The notes beneath the pieces were generated by a model, which saw nothing but the letters and a program-made list of their open reading frames with translations, made no database searches and was not told the DNA's origin. Positions 54,037 to 61,308 of a stretch of DNA of 64,000 nt are shown piece after piece. The translations under genes and the position numbers were made by a program. The DNA is from Caldimonas brevitalea (GTDB taxonomy: Bacteria > Pseudomonadota > Gammaproteobacteria > Burkholderiales > Burkholderiaceae_C), in NCBI RefSeq assembly GCF_001017435.1, contig NZ_CP011371.1, forward strand, positions 2,666,001 through 2,730,000, written 5' to 3'. Position 1 is the first letter of the stretch. The number at the start of each line of letters is the position of its first letter.

Positions 54037-54962
54037 ACCCTTGCTTGTCGAAGGCGCTGCGCCGCCTGTCCCTGGTCCCCCCGACGCTGCTGGCGGCCGT
54101 CGCCTGCGCCGCGGCGCCCGTCAGCGCGGTCGACGACCATGGCCTGACCGTGACCCTGCCGGCACCGGCCCGTCGTGTGATCAGCGTCGCCCCGCATGTC
54201 ACCGAACTGGTGTTCGCGGCCGGGGGCGGCGAGCGGCTGGTGGGTGTGGTCGAGTACAGCGACTTCCCCCCGGCGGCCAAGGCGATCCGCCGTGTCGGCG
54301 ACAACAAGGCGCTCGACCTCGAAACCATCGCCGCGCTCAAGCCCGACCTGATCGTCGTCTGGCGGCACGGCAACGCGCAACGCCAGCTCGACAAGCTCAA
54401 GAGCCTCGGGGTGCCGATGTACCAAAGCGAGCCCAAGCGGCTGGAGCACATCCCCGAGTCGATCGAGCGGCTGGGCCGGTTGCTCGGCAGCGAGGCGGCC
54501 GCGGCGGGCGAGGGCGCACGCTTCCGCGAACGGGCCGCGGCGCTGCGCCGGCAGTATGCCGGGCGGCCGCCGGTGCGCAGCTTCTATCAGGTCTGGCACC
54601 AGCCCTTGATGACCCTGAACGACACCCACATGGTGAGCGACGTGATCCGCTTGTGCGGCGGCGTCAACGTCTTCGGCAGCCTCGACCGGCTGGTGCCGAC
54701 GCTGGCCGAGGAGGCGGTGCTGCAGGCCGACCCGGAGGTGATCCTGACCGCCTCGATGGGCGCCACGTCGAGCGGCAAGGCGCTGGCGGGGCTGGACGCG
54801 TGGAAGCGGTATCCGCGCTTGCAGGCCGTGGCGCGCGGCAACCTGGTCAGCATCGACGGCGACCTGCTGAACCGGCCGACGCCGCGGCTGCTGCAAGGTG
54901 CCTCGCAGGTCTGCGAGGCGCTCGAGGCCGCCCGTCGCAAACGGCCGGCTGACCAGCCCTGA
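54033..54962 (+). CDS. btuF: Cobalamin-binding periplasmic protein BtuF
   Basis: A 309-aa periplasmic binding protein for vitamin B12 uptake. It starts at ATG 54033 (ATGA overlap with cobC) with a signal peptide ending around CAAAPVSA. The mature part has the class III fold: RRVISVAPHVTELVFAAGGGERLVGVVEYSDFPPAAKAIRRVG, the helix-connecting DLETIAALKPDLIVVW, and a second lobe with FYQVWHQPLMTLNDTHMVSDVIRLCGGVNVF. This is the usual BtuF/heme-siderophore layout; B12 specificity is inferred from its operon partners and from the btuBCD genes on the opposite strand. Confidence 0.93.
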   Translation: MNPCLSKALRRLSLVPPTLLAAVACAAAPVSAVDDHGLTVTLPAPARRVISVAPHVTELVFAAGGGERLVGVVEYSDFPPAAKAIRRVGDNKALDLETIAALKPDLIVVWRHGNAQRQLDKLKSLGVPMYQSEPKRLEHIPESIERLGRLLGSEAAAAGEGARFRERAAALRRQYAGRPPVRSFYQVWHQPLMTLNDTHMVSDVIRLCGGVNVFGSLDRLVPTLAEEAVLQADPEVILTASMGATSSGKALAGLDAWKRYPRLQAVARGNLVSIDGDLLNRPTPRLLQGASQVCEALEAARRKRPADQP

Positions 54963-54986
54963 GGACGATCGGCGACTGCCCGCGGC

Positions 54987-56303
54987 TCAGCAGCTGAACA
55001 GCGCGGCCGCCGCCGCCGGGCACGAGCGGTAATAGCCGTGGAAGAACGAGGCCGTGAGCGAGCCGGCCCGGTAGACCGCTTCCGGCCCGCCATAGCGGCG
55101 CGGCTGCGTCAGGTGGGCGGGCGTGAAGCCGGGCTGCACTTCGAGCCGGCCGTAGTGGAAGACATGCCCGCGCAACTCACCATGGTCGGTACGCCAGCTG
55201 TGCAGGCCGATGCCGGCCAGGCGGTCGCCCATCACGGCGGTTGCCGGCAGCAGGCCGGCCATCGGGAACTCACGGCCGTCGAGCACGCGCAGTGTCTCGG
55301 CACACACCATCATGCCGCCGCACTCGGCCACCACCGGCAGCCCGCGGCCATGGTGCTCACGCAAGCTGTCGAGAAACCGACGGCAGCCGCTCAAGGCCTC
55401 GGCCTGCAGCTCCGGGTAGCCGCCCGGCAGGTAGACCGCATGCGAGTCGGCCGGCACTGGCTCGTCGGCCAGCGGCGAGAACGGCTGCAGCCGGGCGCCG
55501 AGGGCGCTCAGCAGTTCCAGGTTGGCCTGGTAGCAGAACGAGAAGGCCTCGTCACGGGCGTAGGCGATGGTGCGGCCTTGCAGCAGGCCGCCGGCGGCGG
55601 GCGGGCGCCGCGCCGACGCCGGCCGGGCATGCTCCGGCGGGCTCCATTCCGGCAGCGCCCTCAGCACGCTGATGTCGAGATGCAGGCCCGCGTCCAGGTC
55701 GTGCCAGATCCCGGCCAGACCGGCGCGCAGTTCCTGGGCCTGCACCAGGCCGAGGTGGCGCTCGGGCAAGGGATGGTCGCAGCGCTGCAAATGCCCGGCC
55801 CAGGTCAGACCGGGCGGCAGGCTCTCGCGCAGCATGCGCGCGTGGCCGGGGCTGGCGACCCGGTTGGCCACCACGCCGGCCCAGCTGAGGGTGCGGCCGC
55901 GGCCGTATTCATGCAGGCCCAGCGCCAGTGCGCCGAAGGTTTCGGCCATCGCGCCGGCATCGATCAGCGTCAGCACCGGCACCGCGAAGGCGGCGGCGAA
56001 GTCGGCCGGGCTGGGGTCGCCGTCGTACAGGCCCATGGCCCCTTCGATGACCAGCCAGTCGGCCTCTTGCGCGGCGGCCTCGAGCCTGCGCGCGCTTTCG
56101 GCCTTGCCGACCATCCACAGGTCGAGGTTGTGCACCGGCGCGCCGGTGGCCTCGGCCAGAAAGGCCGGGTCGATGAAATCGGGCCCGATCTTGAAGCCGC
56201 GCACCCGTTGGCCGCCGGCCGACAGCCGGCGCGCGAGCGCGCAGGTAAACGACGTCTTGCCCTGGCCCGAGGCCGGACCGGCGATCAGCAGGGCACGCGC
56301 CAC
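54987..56303 (-). CDS. cobB: Cobyrinic acid a,c-diamide synthase
   Basis: A 438-aa glutamine-dependent amidotransferase (CobB/CbiA) that amidates the a and c side chains of cobyrinate. P-loop segment ALLIAGPASGQGKTSFTCALARRL opens the protein; FKIGPDFIDPAFL and NLDLWM follow; the glutaminase domain has the nucleophilic Cys in VVAECGGMMVCAE near residue 328. I take GTG 56303 as start, just after the cobO stop (4-nt gap) and directly before the P-loop; an ATG at 56348 would add 15 residues that overlap cobO. Last gene of the btuB operon; convergent with btuF, 24 nt apart. Confidence 0.94.
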   Translation of the reverse strand: MARALLIAGPASGQGKTSFTCALARRLSAGGQRVRGFKIGPDFIDPAFLAEATGAPVHNLDLWMVGKAESARRLEAAAQEADWLVIEGAMGLYDGDPSPADFAAAFAVPVLTLIDAGAMAETFGALALGLHEYGRGRTLSWAGVVANRVASPGHARMLRESLPPGLTWAGHLQRCDHPLPERHLGLVQAQELRAGLAGIWHDLDAGLHLDISVLRALPEWSPPEHARPASARRPPAAGGLLQGRTIAYARDEAFSFCYQANLELLSALGARLQPFSPLADEPVPADSHAVYLPGGYPELQAEALSGCRRFLDSLREHHGRGLPVVAECGGMMVCAETLRVLDGREFPMAGLLPATAVMGDRLAGIGLHSWRTDHGELRGHVFHYGRLEVQPGFTPAHLTQPRRYGGPEAVYRAGSLTASFFHGYYRSCPAAAAALFSC

Positions 56304-56307
56304 GGCC

Positions 56308-56937
56308 TTACAGCTCCACGCCCGGCTGGGCCCGGATGCCTTGGGCAAAGGCGTGCTTGACGACGCCCATCTCGGTCACCGTGTGGGCGATCTCGATCAG
56401 CTCGGGCGGCGCGGCCCGGCCGGTGATGACGACATGCTGCATCTCGGGCCGCGACAGCAGGTCGTCGATCACCTGTTGCACGTCGATCAGACGGTACTTG
56501 AGCGCGATGTTCAATTCGTCGAGCAGCACCAGGCCGAGCGACGGGTCGCTGAGCATCTCGCGTGCGACCGCCCAGGCCGCCTGTGCCCTTTGCATGTCGC
56601 GTTCGCGGTCCTGGGTGTCCCAGGTGTAACCCTCGCCCATCACATGCAGCCGTACCTCGTCCGGGAAGCGCCGGAAGAAGCTTTCCTCGCCGGTCGGCAC
56701 CGCCCCTTTGATGAATTGCACCACCCCGACCTTCATGCCGTGGCCCAGTGCGCGGGCCACCATGCCGAAGCCGCTCGAACTCTTGCCCTTGCCATTGCCG
56801 GTGGTCACGACGATCACGCCGCAATCGCGCTGGGCGGCTGCGATCTTGGCGTCGATCAGTTCCTTTTTGCGCTGCATGCGGCGCCGGTGGCGCTCGTCGA
56901 GGTCGGGAGTGTCGGTGGTCACGGTTTTGTCTTTCAT
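56308..56937 (-). CDS. cobO: Corrinoid adenosyltransferase (CobO/BtuR type)
   Basis: A 209-aa ATP:cob(I)alamin adenosyltransferase. The P-loop is VVTTGNGKGKSSSGFGMVARALGHG; the substrate region has VVQFIKGAVPTGE and GEGYTWDTQDRERD, and a Walker B-like LVLLDELNIALKY. These are standard for the CobA/CobO/BtuR family. Start ATG 56937 follows the btuD stop by 2 nt. Its position between the ABC importer and cobB fits conversion of imported or early corrinoids to the adenosyl form needed for the later steps. Confidence 0.96.
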   Translation of the reverse strand: MKDKTVTTDTPDLDERHRRRMQRKKELIDAKIAAAQRDCGVIVVTTGNGKGKSSSGFGMVARALGHGMKVGVVQFIKGAVPTGEESFFRRFPDEVRLHVMGEGYTWDTQDRERDMQRAQAAWAVAREMLSDPSLGLVLLDELNIALKYRLIDVQQVIDDLLSRPEMQHVVITGRAAPPELIEIAHTVTEMGVVKHAFAQGIRAQPGVEL

Positions 56938-56939
56938 GT

Positions 56940-57728
56940 TCAGGGCGCCGGCACGAAATAGGTCTGACCTTGCAAGGTCACCGGCAGCATGTGACAGGCA
57001 TACGCCTGCTCGAGGTGGGCGGGGTTGAGCACCTCGTGCAGCGCGCCGGCCAGCCAGCGCGGGCCGCCGGCGCTGCCCCCTTGCAGGCACAGCAGCGCAT
57101 GGGTGCAGCAGCGTTGTGCGAGGTTGACGTCGTGCAAGGACATCACGATGGCCTGCTCGCGCCGGGTCGTCAACAGACGGCCCAGCGCAAGCTGGTGGTT
57201 GACATCTAGGTGGGCGGTCGGCTCGTCGAGCAGCAGCAGCGGTGTCTGCTGTGCCAGCGCGGCGGCCAGTGCGACCCGCTGGCGTTCGCCGCCCGACAGG
57301 CTGCGCACGTCCTGGTCGGCCAGGTGTGCCGCGTCGCATTGCGCCAGGCACGCCGCCGCGATCGCACGGTCGTCCGGCCCCAGCCAGCCGAGCCGGCCGG
57401 CATAGGGCTGGCGGCCGGCCAGCACCACGTCGAGCACGGACATCGCAAACACGTCGTGGTGCTGTTGCGGGCACCAGGCGCGGTGGGTCGCCAGCTCGCG
57501 CGTGCGGATGTGGGCCAGCGACTGACCCAACAAGCGCACCTCGCCGCCGGCCGGCGCGCTCAGGCCGGCCAGCGTGCGCAGCAGCGTGGTCTTGCCGCAG
57601 CCGTTCTGGCCGAGCAAGGCCCAGCGTTGCCCTGGCAACACCTGCCAGTCGAGGGCCGGCACCAGCGTGCGCTGGCCGGCGCGCACGACCAGCGCATGGG
57701 TCGACAGCAGCGGGGTGTCTGCGGTCAT
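56940..57728 (-). CDS. btuD: Cobalamin ABC transporter ATP-binding protein
   Basis: A 262-aa ATPase. Walker A GQNGCGKTT, Q-loop CPQQ, signature LSGGERQR (preceded by QDVRS), Walker B LLLLDEPTAHLD, and switch His in VMSLHDVN are all present. These are FecE/BtuD-type features. It works with BtuC in the inner membrane to import vitamin B12 delivered by BtuF. The ATG at 57728 sits at the end of a chain of three 62-bp repeats that separates it from btuC and provides a GGAGG ribosome site for it. Confidence 0.95.
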   Translation of the reverse strand: MTADTPLLSTHALVVRAGQRTLVPALDWQVLPGQRWALLGQNGCGKTTLLRTLAGLSAPAGGEVRLLGQSLAHIRTRELATHRAWCPQQHHDVFAMSVLDVVLAGRQPYAGRLGWLGPDDRAIAAACLAQCDAAHLADQDVRSLSGGERQRVALAAALAQQTPLLLLDEPTAHLDVNHQLALGRLLTTRREQAIVMSLHDVNLAQRCCTHALLCLQGGSAGGPRWLAGALHEVLNPAHLEQAYACHMLPVTLQGQTYFVPAP

Positions 57729-57911
57729 TGGGTAACCTCCGTGCTGCGCACTGCGGTGCGAGCCCCTTCGGGCGGCCGGGCGGGGCTCATTCGGAAACCT
57801 CCGTGCTGCGCACTGCGGTGCGAGCCCCTTCGGGCGGCCGTGCGGCGCTCATTGGGTAACCTCCGTGCTGCGCACTGCGGTGCGAGCCCCTTCGGACGGC
57901 CGTGCGGGGCT
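57726..57911 (-). repeat. Three tandem 62-bp units forming coupled mini-ORFs between btuC and btuD
   Basis: Three direct copies (57726-57787, 57788-57849, 57850-57911), differing at only a few positions. On the coding strand each copy opens with ATGAGC and encodes 21 codons (57849-57914, 57787-57852, 57725-57790; first residues MSPARPSEGART). Each TGA overlaps the next ATG as ATGA, and each has GGAGG 8-9 nt before that next ATG. The btuC stop overlaps the first ATG in the same way and the third TGA overlaps the btuD ATG. A unit length of 62 (63 minus 1) keeps this -1 overlap going. Each unit can also fold through CGCAC/GTGCG and GCCC/GGGC stems. It probably arose by duplication of one junction unit. 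Confidence 0.85.
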
Positions 57912-58915
57912 CATGCCCTTGCCCCGTGATGCCGCAGCAGCAGCCACAAAAACACCGGGACGCCGATCAAGGCGGTGAGCACGCCCACCGGCAGCTGCAT
58001 CGGCGCGACCAGCGTGCGGGCCAGCGTGTCGGCGATCACCAGAAAGGCGCCGCCGGCGACGGTGCAGGCCGGCAGCAGCCAGCGCTGGTCGTTGCCCAGC
58101 CACAGGCGCAAGGCGTGCGGTACCACCAGGCCGACGAAGCCGATGCTGCCGGCGACCGAGATGGCCAGCCCGGCCGCGACCGAGGCCAGCACGACCACGG
58201 CGACCCGTACCCGCCGCACCTCGACGCCCAGTGCATAGGCCTGCGCGTCGCCCAGCAGCATCAGGTTCAGGTCGCGTGCCAGCGGCAGCGTCAGGGCCAG
58301 CAACAGGAACAGGCCGGCCAGCGGCAGGCCATAACGGTCGGCACCGTTGAGGTCGCCGAGCATCCAGAACACCATGCTGCGCAGCTGGCTCTCGGGCGCG
58401 ATCGACAAAATGAAGGCGACCATCGCGCCGAAGCCGGCGCCGAGGATCACCCCGACCAGCAGCAGATGTACGCCGGCGCCGCTGCTGTCGACGCTGCGCC
58501 GAAACGCTTGCGCGCCGAGCAGGAACACCAACCCGGTGGCCAGCATGGCACCCGCCGAGGCGCTCGCCGTCACACCGTAGCTGCCCAGGCCGGCCCACAA
58601 GGCAAGCAGCGCCGCCACCGAGGCACCGCCGGACACACCGAGCACGTAAGGCTCGGCGAGCGGGTTGCGCAGCAAGGCCTGCAGCAGCGCGCCGGACAAG
58701 GCCAGCAGGCTGCCGCACGCCAGTGCGCTGAGCGCACGCGGCAGTCGCAGGCTGAGCACGATGTCGGCCTGGACCTGGTCGGTGCGGCCCAGCAGTGCGG
58801 CCAGCACGTCGGCGAGCGGGATGCGCGCGCTGCCGAGCGCGAGCGCCGCGGCCAGGCCGAAGGCGGCCACGAGCAGCAGCAGACCCAGCGAGGACAGAGC
58901 GGCAGTCGGACGCAT
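57911..58915 (-). CDS. btuC: Cobalamin ABC transporter permease
   Basis: A 334-aa FecCD/BtuC-family permease with about ten hydrophobic helices. Family signatures include LRLPRALSALACGSLLALSGALLQALLRNPLAEPYVLGVSGGASVAALLA near residue 60-110 and GSIGFVGLVVPHALRLWLGNDQRWLLP towards the C-terminus. ATG 58915 is preferred; a TTG four codons earlier would sit too close to the GAGG ribosome site. The gene starts 16 nt after btuB and ends in an ATGA overlap with the first of the 62-bp mini-ORF repeats. Confidence 0.94.
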   Translation of the reverse strand: MRPTAALSSLGLLLLVAAFGLAAALALGSARIPLADVLAALLGRTDQVQADIVLSLRLPRALSALACGSLLALSGALLQALLRNPLAEPYVLGVSGGASVAALLALWAGLGSYGVTASASAGAMLATGLVFLLGAQAFRRSVDSSGAGVHLLLVGVILGAGFGAMVAFILSIAPESQLRSMVFWMLGDLNGADRYGLPLAGLFLLLALTLPLARDLNLMLLGDAQAYALGVEVRRVRVAVVVLASVAAGLAISVAGSIGFVGLVVPHALRLWLGNDQRWLLPACTVAGGAFLVIADTLARTLVAPMQLPVGVLTALIGVPVFLWLLLRHHGARA

Positions 58916-58931
58916 CGAGACGCTCAAGGCC

Positions 58932-60773
58932 TCAGCGGGGTGACCACTTGAGGGCCAGGTAGACGGTGCGCCCGGCGGTGGCGTAGTCCTTGGCCATCTC
59001 GTAGTCCTTGTCGCCCAGGTTGTCGACCCGCGCGATCAAGGTCCAGTCCTTGGCGACCGTCCTGCTGGCGCTGAGGTCGACCAGGCCGTAGCCGCCCAGG
59101 CGTGTCAGGTTGTCAACCCGGTCGTAGCGGTAGCTGGACAAACGCCAGTCGGCGCCGACGGTCCAGTCGGCCCAGAGGGTCCGGGCGCCCAGCGTGGCGT
59201 GGCGGGGAGCCCGGCGCGCCAGCAGGTTGTCGGTGGCACGGTCTCGCGGGCGCTGGAAGTCGACCGAGGCCGACAGGTCGACGCGCCCAAGGCGGTGGTT
59301 GCCTTGCAGGCTGAGGCCGGCGTACTCGGCCTTGCCAACGTTGGCGTAACAGCCCAGCGAGAAAGGTTCGCCGGCACCGGGGCAAGGCCCGGGGCCAAAG
59401 ACGAAATCGATCAGGTCGCGCACCCGGTTGCGGTAAACCGCGACGGAGAAGGCGCTGCTGCCCTGGGCATAGCGCAATCCCGCCTCCACGTTGTGAGACG
59501 ACTGAGGTTGTAGCGTCGGCGCCCCGTATTCGCTGAAGCGCTGGTAGAGCGATGGTGCTCGAAACGCGCTGCCGTAGGACAGCGTGCCTCGCCAGCCTTG
59601 TGCCAGGGCGAGCGCGTAGGCGATGCTGCCGGTGGTCTTGCCGCCGAACTCGCTGTCGTCGTCATGGCGGGCGTTCAACTGCAGCGTGTGGGCCCCTTGG
59701 CGCAGGCCGTAGCCGAGGGCCAGCGCGTTCTGGGCACGCGACAAGGTCTGCCCCTCGACCGCACTGCTCTCGAGCCGGTCCTCGCGCCGCTCGGCTGCGA
59801 CGGTGAACAGCTGCGCACCCAGGCGGATCTCGTTCTGCCACAGGTGGCTGCGCACCCGTGTCTTTGTCTGGTAGGGCGAGGGGGACGTGGCGTAGCGGTC
59901 CTGGCTTTCCGACACGCTGACGCGGGTGGTGTAGTGCTTGGACCAGACCGCGGTCCAGTGCAGCCCGAGGCTGCGCAAGTCGGATGCGCTGCGATCGTCC
60001 TGGGTTCGCGAGCCGTCGTAGTCGGCGTCGAGATCGTGGTCGAGCCAGGTCGCCTCCAGACGCTGGCCCTCGGCGAGCTTCACGCCGAGCCGGGCCGAGC
60101 CGGACAAGCTGCGATAGCCGTCGCGGTCGGGGTTGAAGGTGGGGCGGGCGTCGAAGCCGTCGCTCGACTCGCGTGCCAGGCCGATTGCGTAGTCCAGTCG
60201 GCCCTTCGTGCCGGTCGCGCTCAGATCGAGTGCGCGCCGGTGGTGCGTGCCCACCGCCGCCGTGACGGAGGGGTTGAAGGCCCCTTCGCCCTTGCGCGTG
60301 AAGATCTGGACCACGCCGGCGATGGCGTCTGAGCCATAGACCGCCGCGGCCGGGCCGCGCACGACCTCGATGCGGTCGACCTGCGCCAGCGGGAGGGCGT
60401 TCCACGACGCTCCGCCGTCGCCCGCCTGGCTGTCGATGCGCACCCCGTCGAGGTACACCGCGGTGAAGCGGCTCTCGGCGCCGCGCAGGAACAGGCTGGT
60501 GTTGCCGGCCGGTCCGCCGTTGCGCACCAACTCGACCCCGGGCAGACGCGACAGCACCTCGCCGAGCGAGGCCGCGCCGCTGCGCTCGATGGTCTCGCGA
60601 TCGACCACCGACACATCGGCGACCACGTCGGTCAAGGGCTGCGGAACGCGCGTGGCGGTCACCACCGTCGGCGGCAGCGGCTGTGGGGCGGACGATTGGC
60701 CATGAGCCGGCAGCGTGGCGGCGAGCGCCAGCGGCCACAGACCCTGGGGCAGGACAAACAAACGGAAGTTCAT
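58932..60773 (-). CDS. btuB: TonB-dependent vitamin B12 receptor BtuB
   Basis: A 613-aa outer-membrane receptor. Signal peptide from ATG 60773 (NFRLFVLPQGLWPLALAATLPAHG), TonB box-like PTVVTATR, plug domain with ETIERSGAASLGEVLSRLPGVELVRNGG and TAVYLDGVRIDSQ, VVRGPAAAVYGSDAIAGVVQIFTRKG, then a 22-strand barrel ending DYATAGRTVYLALKWSPR with a family-typical aromatic-rich last strand. Start seven codons inside the longest frame. A cobalamin riboswitch occupies the leader, so expression is presumably shut down when adenosylcobalamin is plentiful. It heads an operon btuB-btuC-btuD-cobO-cobB. Confidence 0.96.
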   Translation of the reverse strand: MNFRLFVLPQGLWPLALAATLPAHGQSSAPQPLPPTVVTATRVPQPLTDVVADVSVVDRETIERSGAASLGEVLSRLPGVELVRNGGPAGNTSLFLRGAESRFTAVYLDGVRIDSQAGDGGASWNALPLAQVDRIEVVRGPAAAVYGSDAIAGVVQIFTRKGEGAFNPSVTAAVGTHHRRALDLSATGTKGRLDYAIGLARESSDGFDARPTFNPDRDGYRSLSGSARLGVKLAEGQRLEATWLDHDLDADYDGSRTQDDRSASDLRSLGLHWTAVWSKHYTTRVSVSESQDRYATSPSPYQTKTRVRSHLWQNEIRLGAQLFTVAAERREDRLESSAVEGQTLSRAQNALALGYGLRQGAHTLQLNARHDDDSEFGGKTTGSIAYALALAQGWRGTLSYGSAFRAPSLYQRFSEYGAPTLQPQSSHNVEAGLRYAQGSSAFSVAVYRNRVRDLIDFVFGPGPCPGAGEPFSLGCYANVGKAEYAGLSLQGNHRLGRVDLSASVDFQRPRDRATDNLLARRAPRHATLGARTLWADWTVGADWRLSSYRYDRVDNLTRLGGYGLVDLSASRTVAKDWTLIARVDNLGDKDYEMAKDYATAGRTVYLALKWSPR

Positions 60774-60827
60774 GTCGGCAGTGCAGTCTGACACCCGGCG
60801 CTGCGTCCCCGCAGGCCCAGGCTCTTT

Positions 60828-60851
60828 GGGCGTGCCCTCTCGTGCACGCCC
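60828..60851 (-). terminator. Hairpin in btuB leader, likely riboswitch expression platform
   Basis: An 8-bp stem GGGCGTGC/GCACGCCC with an 8-base loop lies directly 3' of the cobalamin aptamer and about 55 nt before the btuB ATG. No U-tract follows on the transcript, so it is not a standard rho-independent terminator; it more likely competes with aptamer pairing or affects ribosome access. The mechanism is inference. Confidence 0.35.
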
Positions 60852-60856
60852 CCCTG

Positions 60857-61066
60857 TTGGCCGGTATCCGGGCTGACAGAACAGCTGTGGAGGCCTTCCC
60901 AGCTCTCGAGAGCCAGTGGCCGTGAACCACAGTGAGACCGCGCGTGCGCGGCTTCGTCTGCTGACCGTTGCGGGGGCAGCGCAGGCCGGGGTGTCGCCTG
61001 TCGCGTGGCGACGACTCTTCCTGCTTCCCGTTTAACTGCACAGCCGACCGGCCGTGCGAGCACCAA
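60857..61066 (-). ncRNA. Cobalamin (AdoCbl) riboswitch
   Basis: Read on the minus strand the leader has the conserved cobalamin-aptamer blocks in order: GGTGC near 61066, GTTAAACGGGAAGC, the core GCTGCCCCCGCAACGGT, then GCCACTGG, GGGAAGGC and the B12-box-like CAGCCCGGATACCGGCC (60859-60875). All blocks and spacings fit the class I aptamer. It lies 84 nt upstream of btuB and so should repress the whole btuB-btuC-btuD-cobO-cobB unit when cobalamin is abundant. Confidence 0.93.
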
Positions 61067-61073
61067 CGGGCAG

Positions 61074-61079
61074 ATTGTA
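61074..61079 (-). promoter_or_regulatory. Candidate -10 element for the btuB riboswitch transcript
   Basis: TACAAT on the minus strand lies 8 bp before the first conserved base of the aptamer, the correct place for a -10 box with transcription starting at about 61066. A good -35 hexamer is not visible at 16-18 bp; ACGTGT/CGTGTA is a weak candidate. Confidence 0.5.
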
Positions 61080-61308
61080 TGAGAGCGTTGCTGCGTACAC
61101 GTTTGATCACAGTGGAAGCAAACGCATCAGCAATTGACACACCGCCATCAGTGTGCAGGTGGCCCCTGAGTGGGTGGTGCGCGAGCGCCCACCTTTGGCC
61201 CTAAGGTGCGGCTTCCAACAAACGTCACAGGAGGACACGGTAGTTGCTGCAGGGCGACATGATCGACCTTGCGGGATCGCCGTGGCCTCCTCCAACAGGG
61301 AGTTCACC

